Below, one piece after another: positions 21,136-30,559 of a stretch of DNA of 64,000 bases; the first letter of the stretch is position 1, and each line of letters starts with the position of its first letter. The DNA is from Bagarius yarrelli. Its lineage: Eukaryota > Chordata > Actinopteri > Siluriformes > Sisoridae. The position numbers and the translations under genes are program-made. The notes under the pieces were generated by a model. It worked only from the letters and a program-made list of their open reading frames with translations. It did not search any database and was not told the origin of the DNA. The stretch spans positions 3,229,011 to 3,293,010 of the forward strand of contig VCAZ01000012.1 in assembly GCA_005784505.1 (NCBI GenBank), written 5' to 3'.

Positions 21136-22419
21136 TTAGGAATTACAGAGGTCTGTGTCGCAACATTTCCAGCCAGGTCTCTTACAGAACTCTGGTCGAA
21201 TACAGCCCTTCTCTCCACAAAGAACACATCCAGTGTCGCATTATGGATACAGCCCTTCTCTCCAGATGCTAAAGGAAACACATCCAGAAATAAAGATATG
21301 CATTAATGGATTAAATGATGCTGCATAGACAAAGATAAAAAAAAAAATCTGTCAAAATGTATTATCTTGTATGCTTTGTATTATTTCTGTCAGCCTTTTA
21401 GATTAAATATTCCAGTAACAAAATGACCAAAAAGACAAAAATACTATTTATACATAATCCTAATTTAACTTAAGTAAAAAGTTGCCTGCGCACAGTGTCA
21501 CATTTCTGATGGATTAATGGACTGATGTTTTGAACTCAAACTTAATCAAGTGGTGGCTCATGGTTAAAGTGTTAGACTACCAACCCAAAGATGGGGTTTG
21601 ATTCCCAGCTCCACCAAACCACCACTGCTGGGCCCCTAAACAAGGCTCTTAACCCCCAATTGCTCAGCTGTATAAATGAAAGTTGCTCTGGATAAGGGCA
21701 AATGCTGTAAATGTAAACTTTGGCTTAATGTTAAGTACAATAAGGAGTGATGATTTTTACCTCTGGTGTAACAGGCCTGCTGAACTTTGCTTTTACAATG
21801 CAGGACCTGGTTCCTCACCATCAGGAAATCCTCCCCATAGCAGTCGATCATAAATTCTGCTGCAACACCTATGAATTATTTATTTAAATTATAAATCACA
21901 CTTATGTCTCAAACAGTCATCTATAGAGAAAAAAGGGTTCCTTGTTATTAGTATGCTATGAGTATTGTTCTTGTATAAACAGGCAGCATTACTAGTCTAT
22001 CAGAATTTCTTGAGGTGTGTTTGGAAGAACTGTGATAATATTCAGGATACCATTCTTTAAATCTATTAGAATTTAAACTATTAATAAATAATAAAACATA
22101 GGAAAATGTTCATGTTTAAAATTTAAAATTTACTTTTGTAAATATACAAAAGTTGTGTCCCAATTTTTTCAAGGTCATTTAATTTCTAACCAAAAACATC
22201 ATATTAACATAATTTAAATTTAAATGTGCATAAAACTACATTAAAATTTAAAATATGAGAAAATTTTAAATAAATGTGCTTCTTCTACTAATAATTTTTA
22301 ATTACACACATTAAATAACATTGCTAAGAAAGTTATTGCTAAGAAGAGTAAAGTTTTTGTTACCAGTACTATCCAGACATAGGGGCAGCAGCACAAATAG
22401 CAGAAACCAGACCCTTCAT
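21136..22419 (-). pseudogene. Ly6/uPAR-like secreted protein gene, decayed copy A
   Basis: The exons on the minus strand are about 22419-22364 (ATG and signal peptide), 21868-21761 and 21268-21136, with GT-AG junctions. Exon 2 encodes EFMIDCYGEDFLMVRNQVLH with further Cys, and exon 3 ends GWKCCDTDLCNS and TAA. The CC....CN ending plus eight Cys in Ly6 order indicate a three-finger Ly6/uPAR domain. Family members are small secreted or GPI-anchored proteins; no anchor tail is seen. Two lesions stand out. Relative to copies B and C, exon 1 has a one-base insertion after ATGAAGG that scrambles the signal peptide and leads to a TAG. Exon 3 carries a 47-bp tandem-like duplication that shifts the frame. 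The upstream splice phases (1/1) are otherwise conserved. A sequencing error could explain the single-base change but hardly the 47-bp one. Nothing suggests a toxin function. Confidence 0.7.
21549..21718 (+). mobile_element. tRNA-derived SINE copy in intron 2 of Ly6-like copy A
   Basis: Head TGGTGGCTCATGGTTAAAGT, box-B-like GGTTTGATTCCC, body CTTAACCCCCAATTGCTCAG and tail AAGTTGCTCTGGATAAGGGC, ending AAATGCTGTAAATG. Same family as 6315-6490, 6504-6645 and 23228-23405. Confidence 0.85.
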
Positions 22420-22649
22420 ATTAAATCTCTTTTCACTGCTCAGTTGGATTGAAGAATGACATGTAGAGAAAACGAGAACTTTATATAGTTTTAGATCGGG
22501 CACCTGGCTGAACACACTCACAAAGTAAATAAACTTATCACAAACTTGATCTGTCAACATGTTTCAAAAAAAGTTGAGCCAAGGCTGTGTTTACCCCTGA
22601 GTGGAGCCTCTAACAGCCTCTAACATCTGTAAACTGAGGGAAAAATAAA

Positions 22650-22897
22650 TAAAATTCAACTTCATTGTGCAAGGTACATAGCCAATGAAATGCATTTTTT
22701 GCATATCCCATCTTAGTAAGTTGGGGTCAGAGCACAGGGTCAGCTATGATACAGCGCCCGTGGAGCAGGAGGGGTTAAGGGTCTTGCTCAAGGACCCAAC
22801 AGTGGTTGGCTTGCCAGTGGTGGGGCTTGAACCTAGGTTTTTCTGGTCTTCAGACAAGCAACTCAGCACCCTAACCATTTGAGCCATCACTGCCCCT
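22650..22897 (-). mobile_element. tRNA-derived SINE with LINE-like tail, minus strand
   Basis: On the minus strand the head reads GATGGCTCAAATGGTTAGGG with box-B-like GGTTCAAGCCCC. The body is CCTTGAGCAAGACCC and the tail is GAAATGCATTTCATTGGC, followed by TACCTTGCACAATGAAGTTG. That tail matches the 3' end of the LINE at 31462-33091. Confidence 0.75.
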
Positions 22898-23227
22898 GAG
22901 AAGAATGGTTAATACATTTTTTGGACAGAATTGATGTCTAATTTGTGTCTGACAAGATTTTATGGCCGAATCTTCTCCAAACAGAATTCCAATGAGATAG
23001 AATTGTGCCATTTTTTTGTTTAAAGCATTTTAGTGTTTTATCTTTAAATGATGAGTTGATTCTCTAATTATTTAATTTATAGAATCTAATTACAGTACAT
23101 ATGCACATAGGTTGTTAACAACATGGCGTTCTTTATGTTACTGAAGCCCATGACATGTCCACATGGCATGTTTTTGTCTTACATTTATTCAAATATTAAA
23201 CTGTTTTGTAAGTGGTGAAGTGGGGAG

Positions 23228-23405
23228 AATTGGTGGCTGAGTGGTGGACTGATACCAGAAAGACCAGGGCTTGATTCCCAGCACCACCAAGCCAACACCA
23301 CTGGGCCCCTGAGCAAGGCCCCCAACCCCCAATTGCTCAGCTGTATAAAAAGAGAAATGTAAGTTGCTCTAGATAAGGGTGTCTGCCAAATGCTGTAAAT
23401 GTAAC
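23228..23405 (+). mobile_element. tRNA-derived SINE copy
   Basis: GGTGGCTGAGTGGTGGACTG head, GCTTGATTCCCAGC box-B region, CCAACCCCCAATTGCTCAGC body and ATAAGGGTGTCTGCCAAATG tail. Same family as the 6.3-kb and 21.5-kb copies. Confidence 0.85.
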
Positions 23406-23825
23406 CACTATAAAATTGTTCAATTTTATTTTTATGTGACACCCCTAAATTATATATATTTTTTATAGTTACTTAGCTAAGAGATAGGACATGGCAAGAC
23501 AGGAAAAGAACAGGATTCAAGAACACAGAAGGAATATTTGTGATTTTTTTAATACTATGGCAAGCCACATGTTGACCGGATCTAGCAGATGACATAAAAA
23601 TCAACTGCATGTTCCAGTGAAGTGTTAAAAATTTCATTTGTGTGGCTTTAGAAACCTGAGCTCATTTCATAATCAGATTTCAACAAACAAATAGACTGCA
23701 TTAAAAAGATTTTTGGTGTAAAATTTTAAACATAGATTCACTTAAAAGAATCTACTGTTTGCATTCAAAAGTGAACTTTCTTTTATTCTTTGACATAATT
23801 TAAGTTAAATAAAAATAAAAAAGTG

Positions 23826-24125
23826 GTTAGTGATTAGCATCGTTGCATTGTTGCCTCACAGCAAGAAGGCCCAGGTTCGATTCCCGGGTTTACTCCGGGT
23901 ACTCGTCTTTCCTCCCACAGTCCAGAAACATGTATGTTGGGTTGACTGGTGATTTTAAATTGTCCATATGAGTGTGTGTGGCTCCGTGATGGACTGGTGA
24001 CCTGCCCAGGGTGTACCCCTCCTGCCTTTTGCCCCTTTCAGAGACAGCTGGGATAGACTCCAGCAAATCCCTGTGACTCTGAATTAAGGAATAAGTGGGT
24101 ATAGGAGATGAATAAATGAATGAAT
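23826..24125 (+). mobile_element. Second, distinct tRNA-derived SINE family
   Basis: Head GTGGTTAGTGATTAGCATCG and GTTGCCTCACAGCAAGAAGG, box B GGTTCGATTCCCGG, then TTTCCTCCCACAGTCCAGAA, GTGATGGACTGGTGACCTGC and a terminal AATGAATGAATG repeat. The layout resembles the widespread fish DANA/Mermaid-like SINEs; the exact family name is not certain. Confidence 0.8.
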
Positions 24126-24306
24126 GAATTTTTACCTTCCCTTTAAAGGTACATATTGTGCTATACTGAAACATATGAAAGAAACAAAGATTTGGTTTTT
24201 GTGTTAAAAATATTAGAGAACAATTGATTATTGCAGTATGGCAGATGAAATCATTACTAATCTTAAAATAGTATCATTTTCATGATAATATTTATTTTCC
24301 AATGTA

Positions 24307-25641
24307 AAGGTGCATCTCAATAAATTAGAATGTCATGGAAAAGTTTATTTATTTCAGTAATTTAACTCAAATTGTAAAACTTGTGTATTGAATAAATTTA
24401 ATGCAAACATACTGAGTAGTTTAAGTCTGTGGTTCTATTAAGTGTAATGATTTTGGCTCACATTTAACTAAAACCCATCAATTCACTATCTCAACAAATT
24501 AAAATACTTCATAAGACCAATAAAAATAAACATTTTTAGTGAATTGTTGGCCTTCTGGAAAGTATATTCATTTACTGTATATGTACTCAATACTTGGTAG
24601 GAACTCCTTTTGCTTTAACTACTGTCTCAATTCGGCTTAGCATGGAGGTGATCAGTCTGTGGCACTGCCGAGGTGGTATGGAAGCCCAGGTTTCTTTAAT
24701 AGTGGCCTTCAGCTCATCTGCATTTTTCGATCTCTTGTTTCTCATTTTCCTCTTGACACAGCAAGATAGATTCCCATAGATTCTAACCTGGTAGGTTTGC
24801 TGGGAAGTCAAGCACACCAACAACATGGTCATTTAACCAACTTTTGGTGCTTTTCGCAGCATGGGCAGGTTCCAAATCCTGCTGTAAAATGAAATCAGCA
24901 TCTTTAAAAAGCTGGTCAGCAGAAGGAAACATGAAGTGCTCTAAAATTTCTTGGTAAATGGGTGCAGTCTTTGGTTTTTTTAAAAACACAGTGGACCAAC
25001 ACCAGCAGATGACATGTAACCCCAAATCATCACAGACTGTGAAAACTTAACACTGGACTTCAAGCAACTTGGGCTATGAGCTTCTCCACCTTACCTCCAG
25101 ACTCTAGGACCTTGGTTTCCAAATAAAATACAAAACTTGCTTTCATCTGAAAAGAGGACCACTGGTCCTGTTCTTCTTCTTCTTAGCCCAGATAAGACGC
25201 CTCTGATGTCTGACACTTTTTCCTTCCACTCAACTTTCTCTTAACACTCTGTGAACAGCCAGCTTCTTTGGCATTGAATGTTTGTGGCTTACCCTCCTTG
25301 TGAAGGGTGTCAATAATTGTCCTCTGGACAACTGTCAGATCAGCAGTCTGCCCTATGATTGTGTAGCCTAGTGAACCAAACTGAGAGACGATTTTGAAGG
25401 CTCAGGAAACCTTCGCAGGTGTTTCTAGTTGATTAGCTGATTGGCATGTCACCATATTCTAATTTGTTGAGAAAATTAATGGGGTTTTTTTGTGAGCCAA
25501 AATCATTACAAAGACCATGAAAGAACCAAAGACTTAAACTACTTCAGTCTGTGTGCAGTGAATTTATTTAATACACGAGTTTCACAATTTGAGTTAAATT
25601 ACTGAATTGAATGAACATTATAATTTATTGAGATGCACCTG
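24307..25641 (-). mobile_element. Near-complete Tc1-like transposon with broken transposase
   Basis: The left end AAGGTGCATCTCAATAAATT and right end TTATTGAGATGCACCTG are inverted, and the similarity runs inward for about 200 bp. TA dinucleotides at 24305-24306 and 25642-25643 form the expected target duplication. The transposase is on the minus strand. One segment (about 25025-24783) holds FILQQDLEPAHAAKST, the second-Asp region of the DDE domain, and the next (about 24790-24590) holds RNKRSKNADELKATIKETW and SMLSRIETVVKAKG. These lie in different frames, so the transposase is frameshifted. At 1,335 bp it is slightly shorter than the usual ~1.6 kb. Confidence 0.88.
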
Positions 25642-26984
25642 TAAATAATTTTCTAATGTAAAAAATTAATTACACTTTTAAACTTTGATAGAAAATACAC
25701 ATATTGTATTATTGTTTTATAAATATGGGTATTTGGGACACTTATATGTCAATAGATGAAACTTAAAGTGCCATTATTCTCCACTTGTAAGAGCTCTTTT
25801 ATCTACACACTTCTCCAAACACCAGAGAGAACCCTTTCCTGAATACTGACCATTCACTACCACAGGTTACTTCTGTGTTTTATCCATAAAAGTTGACCTT
25901 TAACAACAACACGATACAAAGTATTATCAGCCTAGTCTGTGTACTGTGTGCTTTATCCATGTATTGATTATGTGTTCATGATTTACTGCTTGCTTTTGTT
26001 TTCACTTCTTCTTTTTAAGTCTGTATATATAGTTCGACTGTTATTGAATTTACTGCCTGTTTACCCATATTGTTTGTGCCTACTCCTGTGGAACTTCTGC
26101 AGTATGAAACTGTGAGTGACAACTCATTATAGAATATAGTGCCTTAATCAAATCCAGCAGAAGTTTTATAGCTGCCAATCAACTGCCAAGCCGAGGCTTA
26201 ACAGTATTTACAGGCCCAGCTGGCTCAGTTTCAGACAACTAAGCAACATCTTAAGCATCAGATCCAAGCTCTCTTATCTGCAGATAGTAACACTGTAAGC
26301 TTTGCTCTATCAGAAAAATGAAATGCCCCACCATATCAATGTAAAATATTTTCATTGCAGTTTTAAATATTTTTCTTCCACCAATCAGCAGTGATCTGCT
26401 CTGAGGCTACAATAAGGTCATTAATGCTAACACTGTCAACGGGAAAAGCACTTGACCGGGCAACAGGTCTGGAGTACAGAGTTGTGAAATTTATACTTAA
26501 ATTTATAATTTATACAAATAATTCTCACGGATTAGAGAAGTATGTCACATGAGAGGCCTAATCAATGTTCCCGGCAGCAGCAAGATTCTTTTTTTTTTGT
26601 AGGACTTGAAATATTGTTTAATCTTAGTGTCTATCAAGTACGGATAGCCATTTCCAATGGTTCCCGCTGTCTCAGAAACTTTGTAAAGCCTCCTAAGTGT
26701 AACCTGATACATCTCAGAGTAAGGAACAAGTGGAAAATGTCTTTTAATGCCACCAGAAGGCACCACAAATATCATAAAATGTCATATTTACTCTGTAATG
26801 CACCAGTGGTGTTTTAATATTTTAGATAGCAATTCTTAAGGCTCCTTTCGTTATTGATCTTAAGGCTTTGGATTATGAGTTTGTGGCAGCCTTTTTACAA
26901 AACCATGGCACACCAGCTGAACTTTGCCCATGAAAGCAGCTCTAGAGAGGTAAAGTCACGAGTTATAGGGGTTGTTTAAGCCAC
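25642..26984. other. AT-rich intergenic stretch, possible decayed LTR element
   Basis: No intact gene. A plus-strand stretch at about 26210-26310 reads AQLAQFQTTKQHLKHQIQAL, loosely like a coiled gag segment of a Gypsy-type element. A ~45-bp segment at 25883-25928 is repeated at about 27908-27953. Both clues are weak. Confidence 0.25.
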
Positions 26985-27075
26985 CTATGCACTTATGGTT
27001 AGATGGTAGCTGCATTTCATTGGCTCTGTACATGTACCTTGCACAATGACAATAAAGTTGAATCTAATCTAATCC
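26985..27075 (+). mobile_element. LINE/SINE 3'-tail fragment
   Basis: Contains GCATTTCATTGGCTCTGTAC, ATGTACCTTGCACAATGACA and a terminal AATCTAATCTAATCC. This is the sense-strand version of the tail of the LINE at 31462-33091. Confidence 0.75.
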
Positions 27076-28500
27076 AATTACTGACCACAAAATGAATATC
27101 TAGGAGTATATCTAGAGTTAAAATTATGAAAGATCCCTACTTTTTACTTCAAGGTCACATATAGACGTGGCAGCAAAACTCACCTCTGGCTATCACCAGT
27201 GGCTAAACCAACGGATCAGGTGGCAGCTGCTAGCAGGGCCATGATGTGACCATCTCCCACTAAAAGAATATGCATAGAATAATTCTTCAAACAGGGCTTA
27301 CCCTGATTTAGTGTGCTCAAATATCAACCACCTCAAGACAGGAGAGACCTCAATCATGCCAGCACTAGATAAATAAATAAGACAGAACTGAAGGGTATAA
27401 GAGAGTTCGCATGTCATGTTGCAGCAAGGCATTATAGTCCATTGTTTCCAAGCAGATCATAGGGGGTGCCCTCACCCCAACTATTAGCACGGTCCGCAAG
27501 TATGTCTGTCTAATCAAGATCTACATCTGCGACTGACCTGCAGGAAGCTCATCCCAAGATAAATAGGTCCAATTTGTATTTTATTGCAAATTAACCTGGT
27601 GACCTATAGACTGGAGCCTCCTGTCCCTTCTCATATCTCTCCCTGCTTTCTTGTGTACACTGTTAAAACTATACCACACTTCACCAGAGATTGGTATTAC
27701 AGAAGCCTTCCCCTTCAGCATGCTTGGACAAGAATATCTTGGATTTAAGAAGGAGAGGTAGCTAACTGCAATATCTAGTAGATTAAAAGAGAAATGGACC
27801 ACAGGAGAGTTCATGGGTCACAGCAAGATATATAAATGTATCCCACATTTATTAGAAATTTATTGCCCAGCTCCAAAATGACCTAGACAGGTTATTTCCG
27901 AGTACCAGTCATAAAAGCTAACCCCTAACAACAGCACAATGTGAAGTATTATCAATTGTAACATTACATTTTGAGTAGGCAATAGGCACTACCCATTTTT
28001 TAAAAAGACATTACCAATAGTTAAAATATAACCAATATAAAAATGTGTATAAATAAATGTATATGTAACGTAAATGTCAATATATGGCACAGAAGTGCTA
28101 CTGTAAAGTGTCGTGGAAATTTTTGTTGTCAAGGTTTTATAGAAGAATAAAAAGACACTGGTTGAATCAAAAAAGCAAGGAGTCTTAACAACATGCACAC
28201 AACATTTTGCATTGAGAAAAGGTACTCTCCTTCTTTGTTCAAACTGTTCATTCTCAGTTTTACAAAGCTAATGTCACTTGTTTTTTAAGGAGGTCAGGAT
28301 AGCTGTTCTTGACTGAGCTTTCAGAGTAGTTCAGGCAGGTGACTCCTTGGTTGTATGGTTGATTGTTAAATCAGAATATATAATAAACTGTAAAAACAAA
28401 TCTAATTCAAAATCAGACACTAGAAGATATTCTGTCTTTTTTATCTCTATTTTTGGAATAAAGGAGCTTATTATTTAATGCTGCAATATTGAAAGACAAT
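27076..28500. other. Intergenic DNA without recognised gene
   Basis: Short open frames exist (for example 27581-27814 on the minus strand) but show no motif. The only structure noted is the 27908-27953 repeat of the 25.88-kb segment, discussed as a possible LTR pair. Confidence 0.3.
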
Positions 28501-28504
28501 GTAG

Positions 28505-28592
28505 TGCTTTCAATTTTGTGGCAACAGTTTAGACACACCTATGTGGGTGTGCTGTTGAGGTGTCCATAACCAACTTTTGGTTATGTAGTGTA
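28505..28592. mobile_element. Tc1-like terminal fragment
   Basis: CAATTTTGTGGCAACAGTTT and a closing CAACTTTTGGTTATGTAGTG match the ends of the same Tc1-like lineage as 7703-7990 (CACTATATGACCAAA on the opposite strand). Confidence 0.55.
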
Positions 28593-28701
28593 TGTTGTAG
28601 CAGACCAAACCTGTTATATCATTACCATGCTTCTGCACACAAAGAGAAGTTTATAGGAAAATTTATAACATTGGTTAGCCCAGGGTGGTGCTAAAGTAAA
28701 A

Positions 28702-29085
28702 TACAGTATGTCACAGAAGTGAGTACACCCCTTACATTTCTTGTAAATATTTATTATATCTTTTTATGTGAAAACACTAAAGAAATGAAACTCTGCTACA
28801 ATGTAAAGTAGTGAATGTACAGCTTGTGTAACAGTGTAAATTTGCTCCCATCAAAAAAAAACTCAACACACAGCCATTCATGTCTAAACCCCGAACAAAA
28901 GTGAGTACCCCTAAGAGGAAATGTCAAATTGGCTCCAAGTACATTTCCCTTACCTTTGTCATGAAAATAGTTAGTGTTACAAGTCTGATGTGACTGAGGA
29001 GCAGGTGGTTAATTTGTGTTATTGCTCTCACTCTTCATATGGTCAATGGAAGTCAGCAGGCCCTCATGGCAAGAACTCTACTAAA
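28702..29085 (+). mobile_element. 5' part of a third Tc1-like family
   Basis: Begins with the terminal repeat CAGTATGTCACAGAAGTGAG and then TACACCCCTTACATTTCTTG. A later GTGAGTACCCCTAAG is the inner repeat copy. It continues through GAGCAGGTGGTTAATTTGTG to GGCCCTCATGGCAAGAACTC, where the transposase N-terminus would start on the plus strand. The presumed start codon is not intact, and the remaining ~1 kb of transposase is absent. Confidence 0.7.
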
Positions 29086-29145
29086 AGCCTACACATGAAA
29101 TATTATTTGCAGCAAAATTCAGTAATACGTAACTTTGGTGAACAA

Positions 29146-29633
29146 TCTGATGACTGAGCTTTTACAATGCAGTACCTGTTTTCCTACATTTTAGAAAATG
29201 CCACACCTATAAATCAATTATTAACAATTATAATTTACACTTACACTTTTTCTGAAATGTTGCTTTCAATTTAAAGACAGCGGTCATAGCAGGCTGTTAA
29301 GATGTGTTCAGATACTATTCTTTAAAAGTATTATTTTTTTAAGAAACATCACAGCACAAAATGATGAGTTGTTGTGTTTGTCAGGTTGCACTGTTGAGAC
29401 ACGAAACGTCAGGATATATTGAGCATGTTTATTCTTGAATGTTTCATGAGTTTGAAAAATTGTTATTTTATATAACATTATGGGCAAACATTTCTGGAAC
29501 ATTCCCTTTTCTGTTTAATAAAAAATTGGAATATCTTAAATGCAGCATTTTTTTTAACAGAAAATAAAATAGTTATTATATCCATAGACAGACAGAATGG
29601 CAGAAGCACAAACAGAAGAATCCAGGCCTTCAT
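29146..29633 (-). pseudogene. Ly6-like gene, relic copy B
   Basis: Exon 1 (29633-29579) keeps ATG and an intact hydrophobic signal peptide, MKAWILLFVLLPFCLSVYG. The base after the expected junction reads GATATA in place of a GT donor. Exon 2 survives only as a decayed segment at about 29206-29150, with a deletion that removes the first Cys (the DCYGED region). No third exon is recognisable. It is clearly the same family as copies A and C on the same strand, but the most decayed of the three. Confidence 0.65.
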
Positions 29634-30500
29634 CTTTGCTCTCTTTTCACTGCTTAGTTAGACTGAAACTCAAACGTCAGCAAATAAAAGAGATTAATTG
29701 CCTAATAACAAACACACCTTATCTTGTTATATCTAAATATGCTATGCAACATTTTTAATAAATTAAACTTGCATTTCAAACCTTTTTTACTTGTTGTAAT
29801 AAGACATTATAATAGAGTCTTTAACATGTCAATACTTTAATTTATTTTTAGTTGTAATATTATGGCCAGTATGTTCTGAATGCTTTAAATATATTCTTAT
29901 ATAATAGACAGGTTTTTTAGGTTAAACTGGGTAACTTTTGTTTTTTTCCCCTTATATTAAGCTTTCTTTAAAACAACATTGGTCAAGAGTTAAACTCTGG
30001 CAACACATAATTTAAAAAATGATACTCTGATCATCCAAATACATATACAATAGTGCTCTGTGTTTTTTGGATCTCCATTCGGACATACGGCGTTATGTGA
30101 GCAAGTAATGTAACAGCATTTGTTTTACTTGTAAACATGGGAGACTGTTTTTTTTCAGGAATCCATAAACAAATGCATTAATTCCCTATGTTTGCAAAAT
30201 ATTTGAAAGACATTCTGACACATTGTATTTTCAGGTAAATAACTACAATGCGCATTTATAATGGTATGAGTGCAAGGACAAGACAATTCTTATCGTCAGG
30301 GTTTACACTCATGATTCTTTGGTAGAACAATGCATATGTCAACCAAAACCATATTAGGATTTTGATTGTTTGTATTTCCCTGGATTTTTAATGTTTGTGA
30401 GCATTAGCTATACACTGCATTATCATAAATTATGTTTAACTATTTAAATCACACTAAGATTTCTGCTTTGATTTTTGGTTGTTTGACTCCTAGAATCAAG
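29634..30500. other. Upstream/downstream flanks of Ly6-like relics
   Basis: No gene seen. About 30220-30290 (TTTTCAGGTAAATAACTACA, GCAAGGACAAGAC) is paralogous to about 20815-20905, the 3' flank of copy A. It is therefore probably the 3' flank of copy C, separated from it by LINE insertions. Confidence 0.45.
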
Positions 30501-30559
30501 ATATGCATTTACCCTGAAAAGCTGATCTTTGTTTTCAAATGCAATGACTTCAGTTTTCT

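Noticed and set aside
21136..22419. Three-finger toxin gene
   Set aside because: The Cys pattern is the general Ly6/uPAR fold shared by many harmless vertebrate proteins. Nothing in the context suggests venom, and the copies are broken.
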